Assembly: GCA_025769875.1 (NCBI GenBank)
Contig: JAGFNK010000156.1
Coordinates: 1 to 64,000 of the forward strand
Direction: 5' to 3'
From: Russula earlei
Lineage: Eukaryota; Basidiomycota; Agaricomycetes; Russulales; Russulaceae
Length of the DNA: 64,000 nucleotides
Numbering within the stretch: position 1 is the first letter of the stretch; each line of letters begins with the position of its first letter. Of the stretch, positions 45,592 through 56,546 are shown piece by piece. Both the position numbers and the translations under genes were made by a program. The notes under the pieces are model-generated. The model was not told the DNA's origin, searched no databases, and worked only from the letters and a program-made list of their open reading frames with translations.

Positions 45592-47874
45592 GTCCCCATT
45601 AGATCCTGGATATATTATCTTCTGAGCCTCGCGAATGACTTTCCCATCTGCGTCCTTCACCACTAACTGCCCATTATGCTCATTGATGAAGTCTGAGATG
45701 TGGATGATCCGACCCTTTTATTTCTTCATCAAAATCTGCTGCCCTTGTCCAAGCCTGCCACCCACAACAGTAAGAAATGATGATAATAAGGCCCTGGACT
45801 AACAAACGCACCAAGCTGAGGTCCTCACATCCCACTGGTGAATGCAGCTCTCATCTTGCCACTGAGGCATCAACACTTGTTCACCTGGTAACAACTTGGG
45901 CTCCACTCATCTAAGCTCTGGACCTTCAAAACGAACCATCCTCCACTCAAATTCTTGCATCTTCGGAAGGAACTCCTCCTCACAATACTTAACAATGTCC
46001 TTGCACTCGTGCCCATCCATATAAACACCTTTCCTGAATTGTAGTCTGGGTCCATCCAAGTTTTACAAGCCACCAACGTGTGGTTCGCTCACAGAGAGGT
46101 TGCTTTAGAGAGATGTTGACTGAGGGGAGGATTGTTTCATTGAGAGCGCGAGCAAATAGGATTGGAGTGAAAGAGCCAATACGTTGCTCTGTGAGCCATG
46201 TGCATGCAGCAGTTTGAACAACCTCATCCTTGAGTAATGACCTTGCATTCTTGCTTCCACTGTGGTGCTCAATGGGAAGCTGTTCAAAAATTTTGTAATG
46301 GTGTGCAAGAGCCTGAATACATCGTGCAAAGTGGGGACTTGGTTCTTGAGCATCATGCCATTGATTTGCAATCTCAAGGCTGGCTGGAATGTGCTTGTAC
46401 CCTTGGACCATCAAGTTTGCAAAGAGGTGGAGGATCATCAGCTGGTGTACTTTACTCAAAGGTAAAGCATGATGTTTGTACTTTGCTGCAAGATCTGTTT
46501 TGAGCTGATCCTGCAACTCCTTCCATCCACAGATTTCACCTTTCACCTGGATTCTCTCTCAAAGTTCTTCTTCCCATGGCTCCTCATCATCTTCGTAGCA
46601 AACACTACTGTCTCCCTCAGGTTCCCCTTCACTTTGGCTGGACTCCTTGTCTGCTCGAGTCCACTTTTGATGTATTGGCAACTGTGGCTCATTGTTGAAA
46701 GTGAGGGGAGGTGGGTGGTAGTATCTTGGCGAATAATGGCTGGATGCTCAACCTGGGTATCCAAAAAGGGGGGAGTAACATATTTGGAGCTCAGAGGCTC
46801 AGAATGGGATGCCTTGTTTTGCATATAGATGCTGATAAAGCCATTGAGCTTTCCTTGGGTTCGTGTTGTTTTGCGATACCGCTCCTGTGTGCGCTTTGAC
46901 TTGCTGGCAACATCTGGTCCTTTTGCATATGTCTTTGGTCAGGCTTTCCAAGATATCAGCTGATTTTCAATGGGAAAGTGCAATATTGGTACGTATTCTT
47001 CTTTTCCTGCTCCTGTTTCCTCCTTTTAGCACTCAGCTTTGCTGGTATCCAGTCTTCATCATGAGGATCATCACCAAGCCTGGCTGCCATTAAAATCAGC
47101 CTTGCCTGAAGGCCAGATGTTGCATGACCCAGGTCTATATCCCACTCATTGTTCCATTTGGACCATTCCTCTATGTCATCATTGTGTGTTTTGTTGTCAG
47201 AAAGCTCCTTTTCAAAGTCAACCTTTAGACTGTCATGGTATGTCCCAGAATTCCATTCACACTCCTCATCGGATTCTGCTGAAGTATTGAGTGGATTGGA
47301 CTCTTTGTTTGCAGTGACATTTGTGGTTGGATTTTGGTTGCGCAGCCCTGAGATGTTGCGCTGGTGCTTTGGCTGGTGACCACCAGGCATTGGTGACATG
47401 TATTATCCCCAATATTTCAATTAATTTTTAGTACAATTTCTGTGGTGGCGCCACCTAAACTTTTGATGGTGGCGGGCAGGGCACAACAAAAGGAGTTGAT
47501 TAACACTTTTTCTGTGATTTTTGTGATTTTTTTGGTATCCCTGCCAAAAATTTGACCTCAGAAAATAAAAGTTCTTCCTCAGGGAAATTCACTTGTTGAA
47601 TCTTGTTCTAATTGTTCTTGATCTAATGTTTTTACACTAAACTACCATAACCGATACCCTGTGGTGCCCAGAAAAGTCGGCTCCTAAATTTGTCGACTTT
47701 GCTTGTCCGCAACTGTATTCTTTATTGAAGGGGCTAACAACCCAGCCAACATGTTCACCAAGAACCTTGGTTGTGTCAAGTTCCTCAAATTCAGGGAGCA
47801 ATTAGGACTAATGTTCTACCCCTGAATGTGCGAAAATGCTCACAGCATCTACTGATGCACTTAGCAAGGGGGAG

Positions 47875-48236
47875 TGTTGAACTGGAACCCAAACAGATCA
47901 AAGAAGGCGAAGACCTTCATATAAGGTTCAAGATCTGCACATAGATATTATGTGTTAGATAGAACTTATGCATATGGCACTAGGGTTACGCATATTACAC
48001 TATCTTATACAGCCTTATGCTGTGTCTAGAACGTTTCCACATCACACATCACTCAGTGCACAATATAGTGGACACCTGTAGTCACCTCTTTTGGACTTAG
48101 GAACAGCCCTGGGTCATAGAGGTATAAATACCATACATGTAGACAAGTATACACATCACTCTACACCCCAATATCACTTGAGCACTCAGCACAACATCTA
48201 AAGTGGTCGCTTGGACTGTTAGCTGCCCTCCATTCT
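47875..48236 (+). repeat. Copia 3' LTR, truncated
   Basis: It follows the polypurine tract AGCAAGGGGGAG and starts TGTTGAACTGGAACCC. It matches 36235-36600 at high identity, then stops at the border with the secreted-protein pseudogene. About 170 bp of the LTR is missing. Confidence 0.85.
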
Positions 48237-48680
48237 TCACGAAACCTTGTATCTGCCTTAGCCATCCTCACGGACACCAACACGTCTCTACTATGCGGGT
48301 TTGAATTCTTGTAGTAGATCCTCTTTGCCTTTGCCTCCATTTTGTTCAGGAATTTTTGATGCTTTTCATATTTCTTTTCAAGGCTAGCAGCAGCAGCATC
48401 CGACCCCACAGTTTGGGCCTCTTCCTTGGCCGATTTCAGCATTTGGATCCGCTCCTCCAGCTGTCGAGTGATCGCATCCAACTTCTCTGTGTCAGAGTTT
48501 CCTTTTCCAAATCCTAAGAACCCCCCCCTCTTATCAAAATGAATTCTGCGAGGTAACGTCAATTTCAGGGGAGACAGAGCTGAAGAGGTTGGCGTACGCT
48601 GAAGCATGCGCGAACAATGGAGCGATGCCAACGGCAAGGCAGAATAGGGCTAAAACAAGTACAGAGCCTGAGGTTCGCAT
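48237..48680 (-). pseudogene. Small secreted protein gene, frameshifted and truncated
   Basis: From the ATG at 48680 the minus strand encodes a clear signal peptide (VLVLALFCLAVGIAPLFAHA) and about 20 mature residues. One extra T in TCATTTTGAT (about 48541) then breaks the frame. The next frame, after the shift, is open: FDKRGGFLGFGKGNSDTEKL, a Glu/Lys/Ala-rich helical part (LDAITRQLEERIQMLKSAKE) and SVRMAKADTRFREEW. It ends where the Copia LTR begins. I know no family. The length (over 140 residues), charge and signal peptide resemble effector-like or other small secreted proteins, but this is only an inference. The C-terminus is lost. Confidence 0.6.
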
Positions 48681-48788
48681 GAATGGGAATGTAGATCGTT
48701 GAAGTTTGAATAAAGCAGTGGCGTAGAAAGTTTAGAACAGTTATCGGGAACCAGTCCGGATAGTGTGTAACATAATTGCAAGCATTGG

Positions 48789-48795
48789 CTTTATA
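48789..48795 (-). promoter_or_regulatory. TATA box of the secreted-protein pseudogene
   Basis: TATAAAG on the minus strand, about 108 bp before the ATG. It supports the chosen start and that this was a real gene. Confidence 0.55.
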
Positions 48796-49077
48796 CTGGC
48801 TGGCCATCTGAACGGAACATGCATATCAACTCAGTCCTGCACATCAGAACGGTTATATGTATTATTTTTTCCTAGGTGTTGTGATAGCAGCTGAGCCAAG
48901 CGAGGGGTTAAGCCGTAGTGGTAAATTGACTTGTTGGGAGATAACGAGGTCGGTATGATGCATTCGGACCTTCGTTCGGCCGGAATTGAGACCCAAATTT
49001 GGGGGGGCTTGATGCTCAAAAGAAATTTGAAAGCCATCACCAATTCCTGAGCAAGAACGAGGACAGCAAGAACGTTG
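48796..49077. other. Unassigned stretch
   Basis: No gene seen. A 24-bp string beginning TATCAACTCAG at about 48824 is identical to the flank of pogo-like copy 1 at 17203. Confidence 0.35.
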
Positions 49078-49206
49078 GCTTTTGTACCTCTCACACCTGC
49101 CTACAACTGCGCGCGAGGTGCTTGCTCCCCGTCTGTTCTTCTCTGTCCGTACCCGCCCTCGGATCAAGCCCACTGAACTCCGTGTGCCCCGACCTGGCGC
49201 GCTACA
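49078..49206 (+). repeat. 5' LTR remnant of the gag-only element
   Basis: From CTTTTGTACCTCTCACACCTGC to GGCGCGCTACA it matches the last 130 bp of the LTR at 56877-57206. It keeps the CpGs (GGCGCGCTACA against GGTGTGCTACA). The upstream LTR part is missing. Confidence 0.75.
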
Positions 49207-49863
49207 AACTGGCTGCCCCAGTGAGGCGGTGATCCGAGTTGACCTGACTCCCCCTGTTTCCATTCAACTTCCTCGCCCCAGTTGCCTCGGGCAACCCGTC
49301 CTACGAGCAAGCACACCATCTGCACTGGCGAATCACGCGAAACGGCGTCGAGCCCTCCCGTGGCCCCATTGTTCAGTCTACTCGCTACATTTCATCATTA
49401 TATCACACCTTCCTTCTCTCTCATCGTCCCCGCGTCCTTCTTCCTCCCGCTAGTAGTATCCTCACTCCCTACTTTCCCCCCTCACTTCCTCCCTCTTGCC
49501 CGTCGCGCACGCCAACATCCCGCCAACACGACACACCCTCGCCACGTTTCGTTCACACTAGCGAGCCTGGGGCCCAGTCCAGCTCAGTCCATTCAACCCT
49601 AAGCCCAGGGTTCCAGCCCTCGCGTCCCGTACGATCAGAATCGCGGCCAGTCGCCCTCATCGCCCATCTCGCCCCTCCATTCCAGGACCCTTCGCCCTCA
49701 TTCCCAGCATCATCAGAGCGCCGACACACCTACTCATCGCTCATCACTGTCCTGTCCGCCCATCATCTCCCCCACACCCGCAGCCGCAGCCGCGTCAGTT
49801 GCGCCCTCTCTCGGCTCCACGGCCAGCCCTCCGTCCTTCGTCGCAGCATCAGTCCCTCCATCA
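49207..49863 (+). other. Leader of the gag-only element
   Basis: Pyrimidine-rich sequence without a convincing gene. The last 250 bases match the inner TIR of the inverted-repeat element at 7530-7736, which ties the two elements together. Confidence 0.5.
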
Positions 49864-51382
49864 TGCCGATTCCCAACCGGTACTATGACCGGGATCTCGA
49901 AGGCTTTGTGGCCGCCTCATCACGACGTCGCATGCGCGACCGGGAAGATGTCCTTCAGTAGCACGGCCGTTTCAGAGCGTTATGCGGACCCCTTGTACTT
50001 TACGCCGCCTATCCCATGAAGATTGCGACGAGCTGTTCTGGCTCGGACTCCACCCGGACGACCGCAAGACGATTTCACGACGACTCGACCCCTGGCGCAT
50101 GGACGAGCGACGAAAAATCTATATCGACTTCTGAGAGGTATTCGACACCGCTGTCGACATCTTCCCTCAAGACCCTCGCGACATCCAGTGGGAACGCCAA
50201 CTCGGCTCTCTCGACGACGACGAAGACGATTACACCTTCCCTACGCCCATGCCCCCTCCAGCTTCCGTCCCTACGTCGTGCACCATCGCCTCCGCCTCAC
50301 CTGCCTTGTCCGTCGTCCCTGCCGTCTCCGCACGTCCAGCGTCGCCCGTGATCGCCCTCACGTCTCCCGCTCCCGTCGTCCCTGCGGTTCCCGCGCCTCC
50401 AACCCTGTCTATCGTCGCCTCACCCTCGAGTGCCTCCGCTCTTCCAGTCGCCATCGCCATCGCCCCACCTGCCCTGCCTGTTGCCATCGCTCCAGTTTCG
50501 TCCACCGCCGTCTCGCACCCAGTGCCGTCCGTTGCCGCATCTGCCCAAGCTCCAGCCCTGCCTGCCTCGCCCACCGTCCCTCCTCCTTCCATTGTCATTC
50601 CAGTCTCGTCCACCGTCGTATCCCCAGCATCACCAGCCGCCGCCGCGCTGTTAGCCCCACCAGCTGCAGCCGCCTCAGCCTCGTCTGCCACCGCGGCCTT
50701 CGTCTCGTCCGCCGCCGTGCCCTCACTCGTCTCCTCTACGCCCGCGTCAGCCACAGCCTCCGCGCCCCCAGTCTCAGCCTCAGCATTGTCAATCGCCTCT
50801 ACGCCTCCCGTCGCAGCCCCAGTCGTCGTCTCGCGCATTGCCGCACCCGCAGCCTCAGCCTCGCCCACCAACGTCTTAGCGCCGCCCACCGCCTCAAGCC
50901 CAGCTCAGTCGGCTGTCGCCACCACGCCCTCAGCCTCGTCCGCCGCCGTTCCGGGCCTAGTCCCAGCCACCGCTCTGCTTTCTGACCACGCCGCCCTCTC
51001 ACTCCCGTCTCTAGCCGTTACGCCGCCTCGCACAGCCGAAAAAGAACGCACAGATAACTGGAAAACGAAGAAAGAGCACGCCGCCGCTTCAGAGAAACAT
51101 ATGCCACAACGCAACCCCGCAGGAAGATCAGACGCCGCCGTCACGCCGTCACCGCAGGAGAAGCCCCCGCCGGCGACAACATCGCGCCGCACGTCGCCTC
51201 CCACATCGCCTCTCCGTCCGTTCACGCGCTCTTGCCCACGTCTGCTGCCGCCACCTGCAGTGGAGAAGACCCCGCCACGGCCGCCGCAAGACGACAAACG
51301 CCACCCCCGCGCAAGCCGCCCCACGCATCTTCCACCTCCTCGTCCGCCGCCATCTCGCCACCGTCCTCACCCTCTTCTCCGT
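49864..51382 (+). pseudogene. Gag of the LTR retroelement, capsid plus Ala/Pro linker
   Basis: From the ATG at 49864 (MPIPNRYYDRDLEGFVAASS) a capsid-like region follows: RDREDVLQ, then a TAG and a frameshift, then CDELFWLGLHPDDRKTISRR and FDTAVDIFPQDPRDIQWERQ. Capsid signatures of the type FWxGxHPxDR are common in fungal LTR-element gags. From about 50249 the frame is open for about 378 codons of Ala/Ser/Pro/Val-rich low-complexity sequence ending in an Arg/Pro-rich stretch. Stops at 49958 and about 50131 make it defective. The hAT-like element begins at 51383. Related blocks sit in the inverted-repeat elements at 2046-3000 and 7737-9460. Confidence 0.7.
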
Positions 51383-51625
51383 TAGGGTTTTTCCGGCCCG
51401 GCTTGGCCTGAAAGCCCCGGCTTTGTCTCGGCCCGAGGCGGCTTTGGCTTTCTAAAACCCCAGGCTGGGCCAAAGCTGTCAACCCCAGCTTGGCTCCGGC
51501 TTGGCATGGCCTAGGCCACGGCTTTTGTATGTAAGATTTTCTGCATCTGGCCACATGACTTGTACCAGGCCCCTTGCGCGCCACGCGTCCACTTTCCCTT
51601 CGTCTTTCATCCCACTCACATCCCT

Positions 51626-54479
51626 AGTTGCGTTCTTTTCGCGGTGGGTTGAGTTACCATAAAAGGTGATTTTGTTGGCAAGAGAATTGGTTCATCAATT
51701 ATGCATTTAAATGTCACCAAATCATTTTCTCAATTACATATTTAATGACTTATTTATTAGCTATTAGACAAATAAATTAAATTGATACAAAAAAAGATTT
51801 TGTATTGTAAGGAACAGCAACAGTTGAGGCTGTTAGAGGCAGTGGTGCGAGTCTGAAGGGACCTGGTGCAAGGGAGGCGGCGGCATCGGAGGGAGGGGGG
51901 TTCTGAGGGAGGGACAACAGTTCCCCGAGGGCACGTGTGCGTGCATTCGCAGCAGCAGATGTTGCATCGGGCTTGGCGCGCTTGCCCGACCGTTCGCCCC
52001 CGGCATATGGATCATCGTGAACACAGCGGCGCTTTCCCTTAGCAACGCTGATGCTTCGCGCTGTCAATCCCCGCGCGTCGGGGAGACAGGTCCGTTGTTT
52101 TGGGCCCCGTTTGAGTTTGACACCCATACGCTCGGCTGTCTCCGTCCACGTTTTCTGATTGGGCGTGATCACTTCCTTATCAGGTAAGACCTTGGAGCCT
52201 TGAATTAAATTGATTGCGGCTGCCAAACTGTATTTGGCAGCCTGCGTGGCCTCAACAATCTCCGCTGTTTGATTAGCGTTTTCAAGCCTAGATGTGAGAT
52301 CGCGCGATAATGATATGATCTCCTGTGAGAGAGATACTAGGCTCTCCCTTGGTGTGGATGAAGAAGATGATGGGGATGGGGGGTCAGGTGATTTATTTGC
52401 ACTTTCCTTTTGTGTGCTCCCCTCAGGACAGAGGTAGGGAAAGTGGATGTAGATTGCTGCAATGTGTTTGCAGAATCTAATCCGGGGATAATCTGTGCAA
52501 TCACAAGTTGACTTCATCAGATCGATTGAGTAAAACGTGCCGGAACGGGACTGTGAAGCGACGTGAAAGCAGATCTCATCGAATTGCAAGATCAAATCTT
52601 GTGAGATGCTCTCGGCACAGGTGAAAATTGTATGACGCCTGTCAGCCGCCAGGTCCCAACCATCGAGCCCGACATTCTGCTGTTCATGCCTGTTTTGGTA
52701 ATACGGCACCATGCAACACACTAGAACAAATAATATTCGATCGATCCGCCGATTGCGCTTGCCGTCAAGCCAATGTGATTTGAGGACATGATGATATCTA
52801 AAAAGATTGAGTCATCTTATCTTTAGATCGGGAGGATCACATATGCTTTGATCAACATGTTGGTGTCCCCTTCCTCAAAGATATGTCGATTTTTCCGGTA
52901 AACCATGGACCACATATGCACCACAGGCATCCATTGGGACCCAAGATAGTTCACAAAAGTTTCTGGAACCTGAGGATCAGTGGAGATCTCCTCCCAGATT
53001 TGTAGAAAGTCGGCCTGATCATCTGTATGTACCCATCTCTTGATCTTATCCCACAGATCAGGAAAATTGTTAGCATGGAAGTGTGATCGCATCGTGCGCA
53101 ACACATGCCACTTGCAAAGCCATATCCGACTTCCCGGATAGGCAATCTTGAGGGCAGCAATCTGCGCGGCATCACGATCTGTCATAATAATAGACGGCCA
53201 GACAGCCGGACTGGCATCCCTGACCCAATGGACAAAAAAGGATATTGTGTCCTTTGTTCCATTGGATGCCAGCATCCAGGCAACAGGCACACCTATCCGG
53301 AAAGGGTAAGCGTGCTAAATTGACATTTAGTAAATATTACGCACCATGTCCCCAGTGATTGCGCGCGATCATGGTAAATAATAAAAAGTCCGGATATTGA
53401 GTAATATTATGAGTTGCATCGATACCGATGAAGCCGTTCCCGAGGTGGCGGAATGCCTCCATTTGGAAAGGGGTCTGGATGCATAATACATATGCATCCT
53501 CCTGCAGATTTGATTGAGATGGGGCACTGTGCAGCCTGTCTTTGTAAAAAACATTTGTTTTTTCATCTGTAAACCTGTCCAACCAGAGCCTGGTGGAGAT
53601 AGCATCCTCTGGATGCAGCCTGATAATCTCATCTTCCATTTCCCGGGCCATGCGGCTTACATCCCGGAGCAAGATGAATCGGTCTCGGCTGCCATCGGGC
53701 GATGAATCCTGAATATCGCGTACCTTTCCATTATTAAGTTAGCGAATAAAAATAAAATAAATTCAATACAGGCACTTACTATTTCCCATGGATCAACCTT
53801 CTTTGACAGCATGAATTTAATTTTATCACGCGCTACGTGTGACATTCGTGTGTAAGCGAGATTAGCAATTCCGATTTTATGGGAATGCTCGCTTGCATAT
53901 TGTCCAAGAATGGTAGGCACGTCCGCATAAGACTTGATGACTATTCGGCAACGGCAACCCGTCTTCTTGATCTCAGATCTCCGTGTGTGATCGGGGTGCT
54001 TCTTTACATAACTCGAAGCTCCCCCGGATAGTTGGCGGGAGCAGACGAAAACCTTCTTTGTCCATCCCTGCCCATGCTTGGTGCTCAATGGAATCAATTC
54101 AATTGAGTGAGCCAATTCTTCTTGCCGGCGCCACGCGTCGAAATTGGCTGCTGTTGGCCACTCCATGGGGTATCTGCTGTGCTCCCGGTCATAATTGAGT
54201 CCTCCCCTCTTTCCAGAATTGGCAGTGATCTGGAAACATTGTGTCGCAAAAGGGGCGCTCGGGCCGGAATGGGCGGATGATGCGGATGGCGCGCCAATCA
54301 ATCGGAAACGAGATTGCATTTCTTTTTTTTTTTGGTAGGGGGAAAATGGTAAGGAGTTATCTTATTATTAACCCACTTATATAACTAAATTACATCCGTT
54401 AACGCATGATTGAAGTCCCGACTCTCTTGCCGACACAATCGCCTTTTATGGTAATTCAACACGCCGCGAAATGTCAAAG
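51626..54479 (-). mobile_element. Mutator-like element (MULE), nearly complete
   Basis: The inverted ends share TTTCGCGG followed by GTTGA(G/A)TTACCATAAAAGG, TCGGCAAGAGA-type sequence and ATGCGTTAA-type sequence over about 80 bp. The 12-bp string ACTCACATCCCT flanks it on both sides (51614-51625 and 54480-54491). MULEs normally make 8-11 bp duplications, so the exact border may lie 1-3 bp inside. The related sequence near 57690 lacks the insertion. The single minus-strand gene fills the element. Confidence 0.88.
51777..54319 (-). CDS. MULE transposase with SWIM zinc finger
   Basis: Four exons (54319-53780, 53723-53345, 53292-52845, 52797-51777) give 795 open codons. Introns 1 and 2 are 56 and 52 bp with GT..AG. 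Intron 3 (52798-52844) begins ATATGT, where GTATGT is expected. The N-terminus is a FLYWCH/WRKY-like zinc region (CRCRIVIKSY, SEHSHKIG). Catalytic Asp are in GIDATHN (282) and MTDRD (345). The position of the catalytic Glu in TNMLIKAYHH is Lys (455). A SWIM finger CDCTDYPRIRFCKH (554-567) and a basic Ser-rich tail follow. Both anomalies are CG to CA changes. Without them it would look functional. Confidence 0.85.
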
Positions 54480-54491
54480 ACTCACATCCCT

Positions 54492-55265
54492 CCTTCCAAC
54501 TATCGTCATTCCTTTCACCTCGCTCTCCTTTCCTCGCATTCCCACTCTCGATGTCATCCCCACCGCGTTGCCCACTCCATGTCAGCAGACTATGACAACG
54601 GCTCAATTCGATCGCCGTCGACGTCACTCGCCTTGCCACTCAACACCTTCATTCCTTCAGTCTTCAAGTCAGAGCACGGCTCCTCCCCACACTTCGACCT
54701 ACAGCACGACACCATCGCCGTCCGGCTGTGCCTCGCGCCCTCCCAAGACCGTCCCTCAAGCATCGTCCTCGCGTCCGCCACACGTCTACGCACGGACCCG
54801 TATGACGCGTTCGTCATCGTCACCATCGCCTTACCCGAGGGCTCGCTGCCCATAGCGTCCCGCCCCCGACATCATCGCCGCATCGCCTCGCGCTCGCGGA
54901 TTCGCAGTAGGAGGACTTCAGAATAGCACTTTTGTATTTGGATATCAAATATTATACGGAGTCGTTATGTTCTGGAGAGCATGATGAGGCATGGTAAAAG
55001 CATGGATTATACATGTGGAGTGAGTGAAGTCCATTGTACAACAACAACATGGTACACTGCGGGACGAAGTGATCTAAGACTGAGGAAAGGGATTACGAGC
55101 AACCAACGCGACTGAGCATTGCACATTGACATATAGGCCACCAAGGCTTACATTGTACATGTACTTGACTCAAGCAAAAAGGAAGGTTGAGAGGGAAGCA
55201 CAGATACAATGATGAAAAACGACAGGGAACAATGGTGTGTCCATGTCCATGCAAAGTTGATAAAT
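54492..55265 (+). other. Cargo of the hAT-like element, CpG-rich
   Basis: A plus-strand frame from about 54585 to 54926 (MSADYDNGSIRSPSTSLALP) has no recognised domain and ends Arg-rich. The block 54580-54940 matches 57775-58115, where nearly every CG has become TG or CA. The rest (54941-55265) looks like intergenic or 3' sequence. It may be a captured gene piece. Confidence 0.4.
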
Positions 55266-55274
55266 TAAAGTTTG

Positions 55275-56400
55275 TTTTTTTTTTTTTTTTTTTTGGATAG
55301 CGTTTTATTTAGGTAGTTACGGGTACAGAACTACCTTAATAAGGGTAAGATAGCAGGAGAAAGTTAATTCAGCTCTATCTGACACGCTGTAGCCGGTGCG
55401 GAGACCGGATGTGAGGGGTGAAATGCATTTACGCACGCCCCCCGGGGTTGCCGGTGTGGGGGCAGTGTGGGACTCAGGATACGCTGTTAGATGGCCGAGA
55501 AACTTACCGTAGCCTCCTACCCACTAAAACCTCACGGTTGAAGATCCAGTCATTCGGGAGGTCCATTGTTTTTCTAAGGACATGTTCCCAGGTGTCCCTC
55601 ACTAGCTTGAAGGCCCTTTGATTAGTGTTGAGGTGATTTTGTTGTTGGTGAGCCTCGTGTTGATGGCACAAAGCCACCTTGTGTGGGTTTCAGTCTTGGA
55701 TTACTCGTTCACACCTCATGACCCAGATTAGGTGTGTGGCCTCTGAGATTGATATTTGGAGGAGGCGAGTGGCTCCTTTCAGGTTGCGTCCACAGTGGTT
55801 CTGGTCATGGTGTGGTTCATCATTTTGGTTGGGGAGGGTGAGGCATCAACAGCCTAGTATGGTGCCTAGACAATGTTGGGCCATAGTTGTGGCGCATGTG
55901 GCCACATCTCTCTCGCTAGGGACCAGATGGTCCTGTGTTTCGGTGGGTTGGTTTATGTTCTTGGGGACAAAGGACTTTGTTTCGGGTGGTGAAAGGCAGG
56001 CTGGTGGTGGGGGTTTGGGTCATGTGTGGTTTCCACATGGTTGTGGTGGCATGGTGTTGGTAGTGACAGTTGGAGGGGAGGGAGGTGGGAGTTGGGTAGG
56101 GTGTTCACGGGGGGTGCTGGTGTTGCTTGTTCGTTGTTGGGGAGCTGGGTGGTCGTACGGTATAGGTTGTGTGTTTATGTGGGAGGAGTTCTCATTGCAG
56201 ATTACACTAGCGTACATAGTGATTGTGTTATGTATTGGTTTGGCCAGTCGGCCTGGTGGATGGTGGTTTAGTTGGTGAGGGGGTCGTAGTTTTATGAAGG
56301 CTCGGACGGGTGGCTCTGGCCTTGCAGAGCTCACTTTCATCCTCACTGCCTATCCTTGCCCTGGCTTTGCCATGGGAAAATCCAGACCTGGTGGTGGTCC
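55275..56400 (-). mobile_element. 5'-truncated Tad1-type LINE
   Basis: A run of 20 T (55275-55294) is the poly(A) tail of a minus-strand LINE. Identical 9-bp duplications TAAAGTTTG flank it (55266-55274 and 56401-56409). The minus strand encodes the C-terminal region seen in Tad1 elements: a THLIW..RCERVI block (about 55740-55715 in a broken frame), AFKLVRDTWEHVLRK and LPNDWIFNREVLVG (about 55600-55515). The frame has stops and the 5' part is missing. Confidence 0.85.
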
Positions 56401-56546
56401 TAAAGTTTGATGATTACCCCAAATGATCAAAGCCGGGGCTTGACAGCCCGGCTTTGGCTTTTCAAATCACAGGCTGGGCCAAAGCCGTCACGAAGCCATC
56501 ACTTTGGCCCGGCTCACGGCCTGAGGCCAGGCCGGGCACATCCCTA

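Larger units (their letters stand above)
41678..47395 (-). pseudogene. Transposase of the DDE transposon, split in three
   Basis: Minus strand: the N-terminal ORF starts at 47392 (MPGGHQPKHQRNISGLRNQN) and is followed by an intron-like gap. The DNA-binding part runs 46546-45989 (PLSERTTRWWLVKLGW-type motif: PLCERTTRWWLVKLGWT). The middle catalytic part lies around 45000-44500 (NNDCCIACLLSQQ..., then CIFLPKFHCELNPIE), and the C-terminus at 41938-41678 (CPTDVLQWFINRTWRFMSAY). The family is a common mushroom DDE transposase of about 900-1000 residues; the HCELNPIE block holds the third acidic residue. The gene is broken by the LTR at 45025 and by the pogo-like element, and there are stops in between. 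Confidence 0.8.
41512..47715. mobile_element. TA-inserting DDE transposon inside Copia
   Basis: The 6204-bp span has inverted ends CAGTCGTGGACAAGC / CAGTTGCGGACAAGC and TA on both sides (41510-41511, 47716-47717). It carries one minus-strand transposase and two insertions, a pogo-like element (41954-44463) and a solo LTR (45025-45591). Without these it would be about 3.1 kb. TA targets and the transposase type fit the Tc1/pogo/IS630 group. Confidence 0.88.
36235..48236 (+). mobile_element. Ty1/Copia-type retrotransposon with nested insertions
   Basis: The order is 5' LTR, gag with protease, integrase, RT and RNase H, polypurine tract, truncated 3' LTR. RNase H is interrupted at 41511 by a 6.2-kb DNA transposon and resumes at 47716. 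Joining the two sides at the TA target restores the frame (VEL then FFIEGANNPANMFTK). The 3' LTR is cut off after about 360 bp where the secreted-protein pseudogene begins, so no target duplication can be checked. Nonsense codons at 36840, 38890, 39032 and 39756 plus a changed catalytic residue show that it is dead. Confidence 0.9.
51383..56546. mobile_element. hAT-like non-autonomous element with two nested insertions
   Basis: The ends are TAGGGTTTTTCCGGCCC (left) and, inverted, TAGGGATGTGCCCGGCC (right). The flanking octamers TTCTCCGT (51375-51382) and TTCTCCAT (56547-56554) match at 7 of 8. TAGGG-type ends and 8-bp duplications are hallmarks of hAT elements. Sub-terminal GC-rich repeats (GGCTTTGGC, GGCTGGGCCAAAGC) recur at both ends. 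Removing the MULE and the LINE leaves about 1.2 kb without a transposase. It interrupts gag. Confidence 0.72.

Noticed and set aside
50230..51002. Long minus-strand Ala/Gly/Thr-rich frames
   Set aside because: Antisense of the gag linker, no start context or domain.
54471..54926. Protein of 151 codons starting at 54471
   Set aside because: Its first residues lie in the MULE terminal repeat, so any real gene would start further in, if at all.
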